From Vibrio sp. BS-M-Sm-2 (GTDB lineage Bacteria > Pseudomonadota > Gammaproteobacteria > Enterobacterales > Vibrionaceae): DNA of 64,000 nt. The stretch lies in NCBI RefSeq assembly GCF_041504345.1, contig NZ_CP167894.1, positions 2,356,001 to 2,420,000 on the forward strand. The letters are read 5' to 3'. Positions within the stretch are counted from its first letter, which is position 1; every line of letters starts with the position of its first letter. This document shows, in pieces, positions 28,735 to 38,685 of the stretch. The notes under the pieces were generated by a model. The model was not told where the DNA came from and did not search any database. It saw only the letters and a program-made list of their open reading frames with translations. Both the position numbers and the translations under genes were made by a program.

Positions 28735-28837
28735 AACTAAACGTTTGCGTCTTGAACAGGGTAAGCCATTGCTAAGTGATGTAAATGTTCGAAAATTGCG
28801 AAAAATGACCGTTAAAATGCCAGTAAAACGTTTGCAG
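28735..28837. promoter_or_regulatory. Two LacI-family (PurR/Cra-like) operator candidates between metK and tkt
   Basis: AACTAAACGTTTGCGT (28735-28750) and AGTAAAACGTTTGCAG (28822-28837) share AAACGTTTGC, 87 bp apart. The PurR consensus of E. coli is ACGCAAACGTTTTCGT. The second site lies about 100 bp upstream of tkt. Transketolase feeds ribose-5-phosphate and thus PRPP, so purine-linked control is plausible but unproven. Confidence 0.45.
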
Positions 28838-28932
28838 TAGCAATAGTCGTTTGAGAGAATACCCGCGCTAATAAAAATGAAAACTTTAGCAATTATCTCT
28901 TTTTTAAATCGCTTATGTACTCAGGAGCAGAC

Positions 28933-30927
28933 ATGCCTTCTCGTAAAGATCTAGCCAATGCAATCCGCGCACTTAGCATGGACGGTGTTCAACAAGCAAA
29001 TTCAGGCCACCCAGGCGCACCTATGGGTATGGCTGACATCGCTGAAGTTCTTTGGCGTGGCCACTTGAACCACAACCCAGCAAACCCAGAGTGGGCTGAC
29101 CGCGACCGTTTTATCCTGTCTAACGGCCACGGCTCAATGTTGATTTACTCTCTGCTTCACCTTGCAGGTTACGAGCTTTCAATTGAAGACCTTAAGAACT
29201 TCCGTCAACTGCACTCTAAGACTCCAGGTCACCCAGAGTACGGTTACGCTCCTGGTATCGAGACAACGACTGGTCCTCTAGGTCAAGGCATCACTAACGC
29301 TGTTGGTATGGCAATGGCTGAGAAAGCACTGGCTGCGCAGTTCAACAAAGAAGGCCACGACATCGTAGACCACTACACTTATGCATTCATGGGTGATGGC
29401 TGTCTGATGGAAGGTATTTCTCACGAAGCATGTTCTCTAGCAGGTACGCTTGGTCTTGGTAAGCTGGTTGCTTTCTGGGATGACAACGGTATCTCTATCG
29501 ATGGTGAAGTTGAAGGTTGGTTCTCTGACGATACACCTAAGCGTTTTGAAGCTTACGGCTGGCATGTAATCCCAGCAGTAGATGGTCACGACTCTGATGC
29601 TATCAACGCTGCTATTGAAGCGGCTAAAGCAGATCCTCGCCCAACACTTATCTGTACTAAAACTATTATCGGTTTTGGTTCGCCAAACAAAGCGGGTACG
29701 CATGACTGTCACGGTGCTCCACTAGGCGCTGATGAAATCACAGCAACTAAAGCTGCGTTGGGTTGGGAACACGGTCCTTTCGAAATCCCAGCAGATATCG
29801 CAGCTGAGTGGAATGCAAAAGAAGCAGGCGCGGCTAAAGAAGCTGCGTGGAATGCTAAGTTTGACGCATACGCAGCGGCTTACCCTGAGCTAGCAGCAGA
29901 ATTCAAACGTCGTACTAACGGCGAACTACCAGCTGAGTGGGAAGAGAAAGCAAACGCAATCATTGCTGATCTTCAAGCTAACCCAGCAAACATCGCTTCA
30001 CGTAAAGCATCTCAAAACGCACTAGAAGCGTTTGGTCAAATGCTTCCAGAGTTCATGGGCGGCTCTGCTGACCTTGCGCCTTCGAACCTAACCATGTGGT
30101 CTGGTTCTAAGTCTCTTGAAGCAGCTGATTTCTCTGGTAACTACATCCACTACGGTGTACGTGAGTTCGGTATGACGGCGATCATGAACGGTATCGCTCT
30201 GCACGGTGGTTTCGTACCATACGGCGCAACATTCCTAATGTTCATGGAATACGCGCGTAACGCAATGCGTATGGCTGCTCTGATGAAAGTTCAGAATATC
30301 CAAGTTTACACTCATGATTCAATCGGCCTAGGCGAAGATGGTCCTACTCACCAACCGGTTGAGCAGATCGCTTCTCTACGTTTGACTCCAAACATGAGCA
30401 CATGGCGCCCATGTGACCAAGTTGAGTCTGCAGTGGCTTGGAAACTGGCAATCGAGCGCAAAGATGGCCCTACATCTCTGATCTTCTCTCGTCAAAATCT
30501 TGCACAACAAGATCGTGACGCTGAGCAAGTAGCAAACATCGCTAAGGGTGGTTACATCCTGAAAGATTGTGAAGGCAAGCCAGAGCTTATCCTTATCGCA
30601 ACAGGTTCTGAAGTTGAACTAGCGGTTAACGCTGCTGCTGAACTAACAGCTGAAGGCAAGAAAGTACGCGTAGTTTCTATGCCTGCAACCGACGCGTTTG
30701 ATAAGCAAGACGCTGAATACCGTAAGTCTGTGCTTCCATCTGACGTTACTGCTCGTATCGCAGTAGAAGCTGGCATCGCTGACTTCTGGTACAAGTATGT
30801 TGGTTTCGGTGGCAAGATCATCGGTATGACAACGTTCGGCGAATCTGCACCAGCAGGCGAGCTATTCAAGATGTTCGGTTTCACTACTGAAAACGTAGTA
30901 AACACTGCGAAAGAGCTTCTTGCATAA
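28933..30927 (+). CDS. tkt: Transketolase
   Basis: A 664-residue thiamine-diphosphate enzyme of the non-oxidative pentose phosphate pathway. [12 protein letters not shown], the ThDP motif starting GDGCLMEG and ending DDNGISIDG, and the central [12 protein letters not shown] region (with its catalytic Glu) match E. coli TktA through the whole length. CAGGAG eight bases before the ATG at 28933 decides the start; an in-frame ATG at 28915 is less likely. Followed by a terminator, so it is probably a single-gene transcript, and by epd-pgk-fbaA. Codon use is biased as expected for a highly expressed gene. Confidence 0.97.
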   Translation: MPSRKDLANAIRALSMDGVQQANSGHPGAPMGMADIAEVLWRGHLNHNPANPEWADRDRFILSNGHGSMLIYSLLHLAGYELSIEDLKNFRQLHSKTPGHPEYGYAPGIETTTGPLGQGITNAVGMAMAEKALAAQFNKEGHDIVDHYTYAFMGDGCLMEGISHEACSLAGTLGLGKLVAFWDDNGISIDGEVEGWFSDDTPKRFEAYGWHVIPAVDGHDSDAINAAIEAAKADPRPTLICTKTIIGFGSPNKAGTHDCHGAPLGADEITATKAALGWEHGPFEIPADIAAEWNAKEAGAAKEAAWNAKFDAYAAAYPELAAEFKRRTNGELPAEWEEKANAIIADLQANPANIASRKASQNALEAFGQMLPEFMGGSADLAPSNLTMWSGSKSLEAADFSGNYIHYGVREFGMTAIMNGIALHGGFVPYGATFLMFMEYARNAMRMAALMKVQNIQVYTHDSIGLGEDGPTHQPVEQIASLRLTPNMSTWRPCDQVESAVAWKLAIERKDGPTSLIFSRQNLAQQDRDAEQVANIAKGGYILKDCEGKPELILIATGSEVELAVNAAAELTAEGKKVRVVSMPATDAFDKQDAEYRKSVLPSDVTARIAVEAGIADFWYKYVGFGGKIIGMTTFGESAPAGELFKMFGFTTENVVNTAKELLA

Positions 30928-30966
30928 TCATTGACTGATGGCCTTGTGCTAACAGTTAAATGAAGG

Positions 30967-30995
30967 AAAAAACCGAGCGCTGAGCTCGGTTTTTT
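30967..30995 (+). terminator. Terminator after tkt
   Basis: AAAAAACCGAGC, loop GCTGA, GCTCGGTTTTTT. A stable GC stem and a T run 40 bp beyond the tkt stop. Confidence 0.9.
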
Positions 30996-31141
30996 GTCTC
31001 TGGGATTTGTTTTCTCCTAGACTCATCTTTATACGCAGCAGAACAATCTGTCCTAAGTAGGCTGAGTTATTCAAGTAATGCCTTTTGGGTAGGATTAAGT
31101 TATCATCTGTCGCACGAAATTTTGGTTAGATGTACGGAACT

Positions 31142-32191
31142 ATGCTAAAAGTCGCGATAAACGGATTTGGAAGAATAGGGCGTAATGTATTACGCGCTGT
31201 TTATGAAAGTGGCAAAAGCCAACAAATCAAAGTAGTAGCTGTCAATGAGCTTGCTCAGCCTGACGCTATGGCTCACCTATTGCAGTACGACACCAGTCAC
31301 GGCCGCTTCGGTAAGAAGATCTCCAACGACCAAGAGCACATCTATGTCCATCACGGCATTGGTGCGGAAGATAAAGGTGACTTCGACACAATTCGTATCT
31401 TGCACCTTGCTGATATTGAGTTGTTGCCTTGGCGTGATCTTGAGGTGGATATTGTACTCGACTGTACCGGTGTTTACGGTTGCCGAGCTGACGGTCTAGC
31501 GCACATAGCTGCTGGGGCGAAAAAGGTACTGTTTTCACATCCTGGTGCTAATGATCTTGATAACACCATTATCTATGGTGTGAATCACGATACCATCGAA
31601 GCCGACCATCGAATCGTTTCCAACGGTTCATGCACCACCAACTGTATTGTTCCTATCATTAAGGTTCTTGATGACGCCTTTGGCATCGAGTCCGGTACCA
31701 TTACAACGATTCACTCTTCAATGAATGATCAGCAAGTGATCGACGCGTACCACAGCGACCTTCGCCGTACTCGAGCTGCGAGCCAATCCATCATTCCTGT
31801 CGATACCAAATTGCATAAAGGTATTGAAAGAATCTTCCCGAAATTTTCTAACAAGTTCGAAGCGATATCTGTGCGTGTGCCAACGGTAAACGTAACAGCG
31901 ATGGATTTAAGTGTCACAATTAATACAAATGTGAAAGTTAATGACGTAAATCAAACCATTGTTAATGCGTCCCAGTGTACATTACACAATATAGTTGACT
32001 ATACTGAAGCGCCGCTCGTTTCCATCGACTTTAATCACGATCCCCATAGCGCAATCGTCGATGGTTCACAAACTCGAGTGAGCAACGGCCACTTAGTAAA
32101 AATGCTAGTGTGGTGTGATAATGAATGGGGCTTTGCGAACCGAATGCTGGATACGGTTCTCGCAATGCAAGCTTCTGAAGGCAAGAAGTAA
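31142..32191 (+). CDS. epd: D-erythrose-4-phosphate dehydrogenase
   Basis: A 349-residue GAPDH-family enzyme that oxidises erythrose-4-phosphate to 4-phosphoerythronate, the first step of deoxyxylulose-dependent pyridoxal phosphate synthesis. [16 protein letters not shown] binds NAD; the catalytic cysteine is in [27 protein letters not shown] is an Epd-type feature. The start is taken at 31142, after GGA and with [10 protein letters not shown] as in homologues; a further ATG lies at 31130. It heads the epd-pgk-fbaA series known from E. coli, supplying a link between PLP synthesis and pdxJ further on. Confidence 0.94.
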   Translation: MLKVAINGFGRIGRNVLRAVYESGKSQQIKVVAVNELAQPDAMAHLLQYDTSHGRFGKKISNDQEHIYVHHGIGAEDKGDFDTIRILHLADIELLPWRDLEVDIVLDCTGVYGCRADGLAHIAAGAKKVLFSHPGANDLDNTIIYGVNHDTIEADHRIVSNGSCTTNCIVPIIKVLDDAFGIESGTITTIHSSMNDQQVIDAYHSDLRRTRAASQSIIPVDTKLHKGIERIFPKFSNKFEAISVRVPTVNVTAMDLSVTINTNVKVNDVNQTIVNASQCTLHNIVDYTEAPLVSIDFNHDPHSAIVDGSQTRVSNGHLVKMLVWCDNEWGFANRMLDTVLAMQASEGKK

Positions 32192-32357
32192 GACCTAGAA
32201 GCAAATGTGCGGATTATTTATTTTTTAGCTTGAAATAAATACTAAGAGTCCACATATTACTAGTAGTTAAAGAATTACCAGTTGAATAATTTATAGGCTT
32301 AGCAGGGTTGCTGAGTTTCCAAAACTTTATTTTTATTTAAATTTGAGAGGACAAATC

Positions 32358-33521
32358 ATGTCTGTGATCAAGATGACTGACCTGGAACTTGCAGGTAAAC
32401 GCGTATTTATCCGTGCTGACCTAAACGTACCAGTAAAAGACGGTAAAGTAACTTCAGATGCACGTATCCTAGCATCTCTACCAACTATCAAACTTTGCCT
32501 AGAAGCTGGCGCAAAAGTTATGGTTACTTCTCACCTTGGTCGTCCTACTGAAGGCGAATACAACGAAGAGTTCTCTCTAGCTCCTGTGGTTAACTACCTA
32601 AACGACGCACTAGACTGCGACGTTAAGCTAGCGAAAGATTACGTAAATGGCCTAGAGCTAAACGCTGGTGAACTAGTTGTTCTTGAAAACGTTCGCTTTA
32701 ACAAAGGCGAGAAGAAGAACGAAGAAGCACTTTCTAAGCAATACGCTGCACTATGTGACATCTTCGTGATGGACGCATTCGGTACAGCTCACCGTGCTCA
32801 AGCTTCTACACACGGTGTTGGTACTTACGCTCCTGTAGCATGTGCTGGCCCTCTTCTAGCTGCTGAGCTTGAAGCTCTTGGTAAAGCAATGGACAACCCA
32901 GCTCGCCCACTAGTGGCAATCGTTGGTGGTTCTAAGGTTTCTACTAAACTAACAGTTCTAGAATCTCTTTCTAAAATTGCTGACCAGCTTGTTGTTGGTG
33001 GTGGTATCGCGAACACATTCATCGCTGCTGAAGGCCACAACGTAGGTAAGTCTCTGTACGAAGCTGACCTAGTTGAAACGGCTCAAAAGCTAATGAAAGA
33101 GTGTGCTATCCCAGTAGCGACTGACGTTGCATGTGCTAAAGCATTTGACGAAAACGCAGAAGCTGAAATCAAGCACGTTTCTGAAGTTCAAGACGACGAC
33201 ATGATCTTCGACCTTGGCCCAGATTCAACTGCAGCACTAGCTGAAATCATCGGCAATGCAAAAACTATCCTTTGGAACGGCCCTGTAGGCGTATTCGAAT
33301 TCAAAAACTTCGAAGCGGGTACAGCGGGTATCTCTAAAGCAATCGCTGAGTCTGCAGGTTTCTCTGTAGCAGGTGGTGGTGACACGCTAGCAGCTATCGA
33401 CAAGTTCGGTATCAAAGCTGACGTTTCTTACATCTCTACTGGCGGCGGCGCTTTCCTTGAGTTCGTTGAAGGTAAAGTACTTCCTGCAGTAGCAATGCTT
33501 GAAGAGCGTGCTAAAGCATAA
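32358..33521 (+). CDS. pgk: Phosphoglycerate kinase
   Basis: A 387-residue glycolytic kinase that transfers phosphate from 1,3-bisphosphoglycerate to [26 protein letters not shown], the hinge and [13 protein letters not shown] are typical. AGAGGACAAATC before ATG supports 32358. The codon use is strongly biased (e.g. CTA for Leu, GTA for Val), consistent with very high expression. It lies 166 bp after epd. Confidence 0.98.
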   Translation: MSVIKMTDLELAGKRVFIRADLNVPVKDGKVTSDARILASLPTIKLCLEAGAKVMVTSHLGRPTEGEYNEEFSLAPVVNYLNDALDCDVKLAKDYVNGLELNAGELVVLENVRFNKGEKKNEEALSKQYAALCDIFVMDAFGTAHRAQASTHGVGTYAPVACAGPLLAAELEALGKAMDNPARPLVAIVGGSKVSTKLTVLESLSKIADQLVVGGGIANTFIAAEGHNVGKSLYEADLVETAQKLMKECAIPVATDVACAKAFDENAEAEIKHVSEVQDDDMIFDLGPDSTAALAEIIGNAKTILWNGPVGVFEFKNFEAGTAGISKAIAESAGFSVAGGGDTLAAIDKFGIKADVSYISTGGGAFLEFVEGKVLPAVAMLEERAKA

Positions 33522-33531
33522 TTGATTTAGA

Positions 33532-33558
33532 AAGGCGAGATGCGAATCTCGCCTTTTA
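33532..33558 (+). terminator. Terminator after pgk
   Basis: Perfect 11-bp stem AAAGGCGAGAT / ATCTCGCCTTT with GCGA loop, then TAA. The T run is short, so some read-through into fbaA is likely, giving differential expression. Confidence 0.75.
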
Positions 33559-33604
33559 ACGTTTGCTGAATATCACACTTTTTTGCTAGAATGGCATAAG
33601 TTGT

Positions 33605-33620
33605 GAGCAAACGATTGCAA
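33605..33620. promoter_or_regulatory. LacI-family (Cra- or PurR-like) operator candidate upstream of fbaA
   Basis: GAGCAAACGATTGCAA contains the near-palindrome GCAAACGATTGC. It lies about 60 bp upstream of fbaA. Another AACGTTTGC is 45 bp further upstream (33559-33567). Cra controls fbaA in E. coli and has the related core GAAACGATTC, so either family member could bind. Confidence 0.4.
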
Positions 33621-33676
33621 GTTTTTGAACTTAAGTTTTTTAATCTTAAAACGATAGAATAAATAGGACTATTTCC

Positions 33677-34753
33677 ATGTCTAAGATCTTCGATTTTGTA
33701 AAACCTGGTGTGATTTCTGGCGATGACGTACAGAAAGTATTTGAAGTAGCAAAAGAAAACAAATTTGCTCTTCCTGCTGTAAACGTTGTTGGTACTGACT
33801 CTGTAAACGCAGTACTAGAAGCTGCTGCTAAAGTTAAAGCTCCAGTAGTTGTTCAGTTCTCTAACGGTGGCGCTGCATTCTTCGCAGGTAAAGGCGTTAA
33901 ACTTGAAGGTCAAGGCGCACAAGTTCTTGGCGCTGTAGCTGGTGCAAAATACGTACACGCTGTAGCTGAAGCTTACGGTGTTCCAGTTATTCTACACACT
34001 GACCACGCTGCTAAGAAACTTCTTCCATGGATCGACGGTCTACTAGACGCTGGTGAAGAGTTCTTCGCACAAACTGGTAAGCCTCTATTCTCTTCTCACA
34101 TGCTAGACCTTTCTGAAGAGTCTCTAGAAGAGAACATCGAAACATGTGCTAAGTACCTAGAGCGCATGGCTAAAATGAACATGACAATCGAGATCGAACT
34201 TGGTTGTACTGGTGGTGAAGAAGACGGCGTAGATAACTCTGATATGGACGCATCTGAGCTTTACACTTCTCCAGAAGACGTAGCATACGCATACGAGAAA
34301 CTAATGGCTGTTAGCCCACGTTTCACTATCGCTGCTTCTTTCGGTAACGTACACGGTGTTTACCAAGCTGGTAACGTTGTACTTACTCCAACTATCCTAC
34401 GTGATTCTCAAGCATACTGTGCAGAGAAGTTCGGTATCGCACCTAACGCTCTAAACTTCGTATTCCACGGTGGTTCTGGTTCTTCTGAAGCAGAAATCCA
34501 AGAGTCTATCGGCTACGGTGTTATCAAAATGAACATCGATACTGATACACAGTGGGCAACTTGGGACGGTATCCGTCAGTACTCTGCTGACAACTTCGAT
34601 TTCCTACAAGGTCAAATCGGCAACCCAACTGGCGAAGCTGCTCCAAACAAGAAGTACTACGATCCACGCGTATGGCTACGTGCTGGTCAAGCTTCAATGG
34701 TTGCTCGTCTAGAGAAAGCATTTGCTGACCTTAACGCTGTAGACGTACTATAA
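33677..34753 (+). CDS. fbaA: Fructose-bisphosphate aldolase, class II
   Basis: A 358-residue zinc-dependent aldolase splitting fructose-1,6-bisphosphate. HTDHAAKKLLPW carries the catalytic Asp and a zinc His; ELGCTGGEEDGVDN and NFVFHGGSGSSEAEI hold further active-site residues. Codon use is as biased as in pgk. It has its own upstream region with operator candidates and ends with a strong terminator. The order epd-pgk-fbaA-mscS is conserved with E. coli. Confidence 0.98.
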   Translation: MSKIFDFVKPGVISGDDVQKVFEVAKENKFALPAVNVVGTDSVNAVLEAAAKVKAPVVVQFSNGGAAFFAGKGVKLEGQGAQVLGAVAGAKYVHAVAEAYGVPVILHTDHAAKKLLPWIDGLLDAGEEFFAQTGKPLFSSHMLDLSEESLEENIETCAKYLERMAKMNMTIEIELGCTGGEEDGVDNSDMDASELYTSPEDVAYAYEKLMAVSPRFTIAASFGNVHGVYQAGNVVLTPTILRDSQAYCAEKFGIAPNALNFVFHGGSGSSEAEIQESIGYGVIKMNIDTDTQWATWDGIRQYSADNFDFLQGQIGNPTGEAAPNKKYYDPRVWLRAGQASMVARLEKAFADLNAVDVL

Positions 34754-34782
34754 TTCTTTGAATTAAGTACTCTTTAAGTTTT

Positions 34783-34811
34783 AAAAACCCGCTCATTGAG
34801 CGGGTTTTTTT
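34783..34811 (+). terminator. Terminator after fbaA
   Basis: AAAAACCCGCTCA / TGAGCGGGTTTTT followed by further T residues; 29 bp after the stop codon. Confidence 0.9.
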
Positions 34812-35130
34812 ATGTCTGATAAAAACTTGTATTAATTATGTGAAAAACCTAGCGTGCGGTGAATAAATTTCGTAGTCTTTTAGTTATCGGTATTTGTGTT
34901 TATCGGTAAGTTTTAATAATTCAAAAGCTTACATAAATATGACTTTGCAATCTATCAAAGATAGGATATCGTGCCGAAAAACTGAACTTGGTTTAGTTTA
35001 TAAAAAGGACTTGGCTTTAATTTACTTTTAACACAATGACTTAACGGTAATTGAACTGTTTCTTATATTGCAGGGTAAATTAGGCTTAAGGCAGTTTAGC
35101 CCATAGCATATTATATAGAGGATGCACATT
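34812..35130. other. Intergenic region upstream of mscS
   Basis: About 320 bp of AT-rich sequence between the fbaA terminator and mscS. It must hold the mscS promoter, and AGAGGA lies 8 bases before the chosen start. No other gene or structure was recognised. Confidence 0.45.
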
Positions 35131-35997
35131 ATGGCTGATAGTTCGACAGTAATTGAAACTCCGCTTGTGGATGGTTTATCTCAAGCAGAGCAGTGGTTAA
35201 CAAATAATTCAGATCTATTTATCCAATATGGCGTAAATATTATTTCAGCACTGATAATTTTATTTATTGGTAACCTAATTGTTAAAGCTGTAGCGAATAG
35301 CGTGGCTAAGGTTCTTCAGAAGAAGAAGATGGACCGAGCGGTTGTGGAATTTATTCACGGTTTAGTTCGTTACTTATTGTTTGTTATTGTTTTAATTGCT
35401 GCACTTGGTCGTTTAGGCGTTCAAACGGCATCTGTAGTTGCTGTTATTGGTGCGGCTGGTTTAGCCGTTGGTCTTGCACTGCAAGGCTCACTATCTAACT
35501 TTGCTGCTGGTGTACTTATTGTTGCATTCCGTCCATTCAAGTCTGGTGACTACGTGGAAATCGGTGGTGTAGCGGGTTCAGTTGATTCAATTCAAATCTT
35601 CCAAACTGTTCTAACAACACCTGATAACAAAATGGTTGTGGTACCAAACGGCAGCGTTATCGGCAGCCCAATCACGAACTACTCTCGTCATGACACGCGT
35701 CGTATCGACCTAATGATCGGTGTTTCTTATGGTGCTGATCTACAAAAGACCAAAGAACTACTGACTAAGATCTGTGAATCTGATGAGCGCGTGTTGAAAG
35801 AACCAGGCGTTCAAGTAGGTGTTCACACCCTTGCTGACTCTTCAGTTAACTTCGTGGTTCGCCCATGGGTTAGCACTGCAGAGTACTGGAATGTTTACTT
35901 CGACTTAATGCAAGCAATCAAAGAAGGCTTGGATAAAGAGGGTATCGAAATTCCATTCCCACAAATGGATGTTCACATGAACAAAGTTGAGGGCTAA
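35131..35997 (+). CDS. mscS: Small-conductance mechanosensitive channel
   Basis: A 288-residue MscS-type channel that opens on membrane tension and releases solutes on hypo-osmotic shock. Three N-terminal helices (about 28-52, 70-92 and 95-127) include the pore helix with GAAGLAVGLALQGSLSNFAAG, whose Gly/Ala packing is diagnostic. The rest forms the cytoplasmic cage (PFKSGDYVEIGG, NYSRHDTRRIDL). Start at 35131 because AGAGGA is properly spaced from it and not from the in-frame ATG at 35122. Confidence 0.96.
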   Translation: MADSSTVIETPLVDGLSQAEQWLTNNSDLFIQYGVNIISALIILFIGNLIVKAVANSVAKVLQKKKMDRAVVEFIHGLVRYLLFVIVLIAALGRLGVQTASVVAVIGAAGLAVGLALQGSLSNFAAGVLIVAFRPFKSGDYVEIGGVAGSVDSIQIFQTVLTTPDNKMVVVPNGSVIGSPITNYSRHDTRRIDLMIGVSYGADLQKTKELLTKICESDERVLKEPGVQVGVHTLADSSVNFVVRPWVSTAEYWNVYFDLMQAIKEGLDKEGIEIPFPQMDVHMNKVEG

Positions 35998-36018
35998 TAA
36001 AGCTTCGACAAGTTGAAT

Positions 36019-36053
36019 AAAAAGGCGGATAACTTAGGTTATCCGCCTTTTTT
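36019..36053 (+). terminator. Terminator between mscS and argO
   Basis: AAAAGGCGGATAAC, loop TTAG, GTTATCCGCCTTTT and further T residues; both flanks suit termination of the convergent mscS and argO. Confidence 0.9.
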
Positions 36054-36079
36054 CTTGGAGCTATATTTTCAGATTATTT

Positions 36080-36709
36080 CTACCAATACTGCTCAATAAG
36101 TCCATTGGCGAGTACCGCTGCGATAGCAAACATCATAGTTGCTACTGCGATATCAATGCCTTTCTTAACATTCGGTTTAGATAGTGTTGGACCTAGCTTT
36201 GCTGCGCCCAATGACAAAGAATAAAACCAGACGAACGAAGCTAAGATGGTCCCGATAGCAAACGCAATTCTGTCGTTACCTTCAAACTGCCCGCCAATCG
36301 ATCCAAGAATCACCACGGTATCCAAATAGAGGTGAGGGTTTAATACTGTAACCGCCAATGCACCCAAAATAACGGTGCGCTTACCGCGAGCCAGTATCTC
36401 TCCTTTCGACTCCTCGCTTGAGGGTGCTTTAAAGGCACTGCGCAGTGATAACAAACCATACACGGTTAGAAAAGCGATGCCGCCTAACGTCACTGAGGTG
36501 AGTAGCAATTCATTTCGCGACAGAATCGCACCGCCACCAAAGATACCCAATGAGATAAACAGGGTATCGAGCAGGCTACAGATTGTCGCGGTGGTTAAAT
36601 GGTGGTTGCGCTTTATCCCTTGATTTAGGACGTACGCATTCTGAGCGCCAATAGGGATAATCATGCTTGCCCCTAGACCAAAACCTTGTAATAAAACCCA
36701 AAAACTCAT
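36080..36709 (-). CDS. argO: Arginine exporter ArgO (LysE family)
   Basis: A 209-residue inner-membrane exporter with about six helices. GFGLGASMIIPIGAQNAYVLNQG is the LysE/ArgO signature, and NPHLYLDTVVILGS is conserved. GGAGGTTAAA before the ATG at 36709 sets the start. It is divergent from argP, its expected transcriptional activator, 142 bp apart, as in E. coli. Confidence 0.95.
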   Translation of the reverse strand: MSFWVLLQGFGLGASMIIPIGAQNAYVLNQGIKRNHHLTTATICSLLDTLFISLGIFGGGAILSRNELLLTSVTLGGIAFLTVYGLLSLRSAFKAPSSEESKGEILARGKRTVILGALAVTVLNPHLYLDTVVILGSIGGQFEGNDRIAFAIGTILASFVWFYSLSLGAAKLGPTLSKPNVKKGIDIAVATMMFAIAAVLANGLIEQYW

Positions 36710-36851
36710 TTTAACCTCCACTTATTTAACGATATTTACGTGCTATATGGCGAAGATACTCCGCCCCTTTAAATAAGTATAATTAATGATTTTAATCTAT
36801 TATTAGAGTTGCTAATGTGGTGGTGAGATAGCTTAAAAAGGAAGCAAATTG

Positions 36852-37748
36852 ATGCGCGGATTGGATTATAAATGGATAGAAGCACTGGATGCCGTAGTAA
36901 AACAACGTGGCTTCGAAAGGGCTGCTGAGCAGTTATATATATCCCAGTCGGCGATATCTCAGCGCATCAAACAGCTGGAAAAGTGGTTGGCTCAGCCTGC
37001 TTTAGTGAGAGAAAGCCCGCCTAGGCCAACGCCTGCGGGTAAAAAATTGCTGGGCTTATATCGTCGTGTTCGGTTGTTAGAGCACGAACTTGTACCTGAG
37101 TTGATGAATGAAGAAGGAACTCAGCCACTATCTATATCCATAGCCACCAACGCTGATAGTTTGGCGACATGGCTGCTACCGGCTTTGTCGGATGTGATGA
37201 AATCTCGCCAAGTCGAGTTGAACCTCGCGATTCATGGTGAGTCGAGAACCATTGAAAAGATAAAAAGTGGCGAGGTGGCAGGTGCAATCAGTTTGGAGTC
37301 TCAAGCGATTCCAGGCTGCAGTGCCGACTATCTTGGTAGGATGGATTATGTGTGTGTGGCTAGCCCTGATTTTCATCAGCGTTACTTTGCAGAGGGCGTA
37401 AACTACGCCACTTTAAGCAAAGCGCCTGCGGTTTCCTATGATCAATACGATGATCTGCATAAGAAGTTTCTGCATGATCATTTTAACGTACCGAGAGACA
37501 GTGTGATCAATCATACAGTCGGCAGTTCAGAAGCATTCGTGCGCTTAGCATTATCGGGGGTTGCCTACTGTCTGATTCCTCGATTACAGATCATCGACGA
37601 GCTAGAGTCTGGTGCTCTGATTGATATTACCCCTGGCTTTCTGCTGTCTTATCGCATCTATTGGCACCATTGGCAGCTCGAAAGTGGGATGTTAAAAGAG
37701 GTATCCCAAGCGATATTAAGTTTTGCTCACAATCACTTACCTCAGTAA
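36852..37748 (+). CDS. argP: LysR-type regulator ArgP
   Basis: A 298-residue LysR-type regulator with an N-terminal helix-turn-helix ([20 protein letters not shown], then [12 protein letters not shown]) and a ligand-binding domain from about 90. ArgP activates argO with arginine and represses it with lysine; its genes are divergent here, which supports the assignment. The ATG at 36852 directly follows an in-frame TTG; GGAAG lies upstream. Confidence 0.95.
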   Translation: MRGLDYKWIEALDAVVKQRGFERAAEQLYISQSAISQRIKQLEKWLAQPALVRESPPRPTPAGKKLLGLYRRVRLLEHELVPELMNEEGTQPLSISIATNADSLATWLLPALSDVMKSRQVELNLAIHGESRTIEKIKSGEVAGAISLESQAIPGCSADYLGRMDYVCVASPDFHQRYFAEGVNYATLSKAPAVSYDQYDDLHKKFLHDHFNVPRDSVINHTVGSSEAFVRLALSGVAYCLIPRLQIIDELESGALIDITPGFLLSYRIYWHHWQLESGMLKEVSQAILSFAHNHLPQ

Positions 37749-37859
37749 GCTGTTGGTTTTTTCAGCGTCAAAGTTCTGTTAGAAGTGCGTGCTCTGGATT
37801 GGCTAAACGATAAATTGCTCTATGATGAAAGTACATTTGTTTAGCATAGGTCATACCTA

Positions 37860-38573
37860 ATGAAGCTTGTACCAAAGATGTTAGCAACGTCTCTTACTCT
37901 TACTGCGGCGTTGAGTGCTGTGAGTTTTCCATCATTGGCAGACTCTCCATCCTTTCCGCATATTTCAACGACAGGCTATGGTGAAGTGATCGCGACACCA
38001 GATATGGCGACATTTTCTGTGAGAGTCGTGGAATCGACGATGACCGCTGAACAGGCTAAAAATACTGTTGATAAAGTGGTAACGGGCTTTCTAAATAAGC
38101 TGCACCAAGCGGGTGTCGATGAGGCGAGTGTACACAGCTCGAACCTGTATTTATCTCCTCAATACCACTATCCAAAAGATGGTAAACCGGAACTGGTTGG
38201 CTACCGCGCCTCGCGTAATGTGACCGTTCAAGTGAATGAACTCGCCAATCTAAACGAGTATATGGATATTGCTATCGGCCAGGGCATTAATCAGATCGAT
38301 AACATCCAGCTTCAAGTTCGCGACCAAGCTAAGTATCAAGAGCAAGCGCGCTTAGAAGCCATTAAAGATGCGACATCAAAAGCTAAATCATTAGCGAGTG
38401 GTTTTGAGCGTGAACTAGGTGATGTATGGCGCGTGGACTATAACGCACAATCTTCTCAGCCAGTGCTCATGCGTTCAATGGCGATGGATGCAAGAACAGA
38501 ATCGAACTCTTATGAAGACTCAACGATCACCATTCGTGATCGCGTAAATGTGATCTATCAGATCGAAGAGTAA
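37860..38573 (+). CDS. yggE: SIMPL domain periplasmic protein (YggE)
   Basis: A 237-residue exported protein with signal peptide (about 1-27, ending PSLADS) and a SIMPL/DUF541 domain from about 33 (ISTTGYGEVIATPDMATFSVRV). E. coli YggE has been linked to oxidative stress tolerance and lies near argO/argP too. It probably acts in the periplasm; the biochemical role is unknown. Followed by a terminator at 38636. Confidence 0.92.
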   Translation: MKLVPKMLATSLTLTAALSAVSFPSLADSPSFPHISTTGYGEVIATPDMATFSVRVVESTMTAEQAKNTVDKVVTGFLNKLHQAGVDEASVHSSNLYLSPQYHYPKDGKPELVGYRASRNVTVQVNELANLNEYMDIAIGQGINQIDNIQLQVRDQAKYQEQARLEAIKDATSKAKSLASGFERELGDVWRVDYNAQSSQPVLMRSMAMDARTESNSYEDSTITIRDRVNVIYQIEE

Positions 38574-38635
38574 TAACAAGGCTACAGTAGGTTTTGGATC
38601 ATGATGATCTAATTACCTACGATAGGCCAAATACT

Positions 38636-38665
38636 AAAAAGGCTCTCATTATGAGAGCCTTTTTT
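38636..38665. terminator. Terminator between yggE and serA
   Basis: AAAAAGGCTCTCAT / ATGAGAGCCTTTTT with a one-base gap, so a 4- to 5-base loop in practice. It serves the convergent yggE and serA. Confidence 0.88.
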
Positions 38666-38685
38666 ATGTATATAGACTTCGATAC

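Noticed and set aside
28576..28932. Possible SAM riboswitch between metK and tkt
   Set aside because: No SAM-I, SAM-II or SAM-like conserved core could be found by eye. MetJ boxes fit better with gammaproteobacterial metK control.
31266..31538. Minus-strand frame of 90 codons inside epd
   Set aside because: Antisense to a gene with clear full-length homology; a shadow of codon usage.
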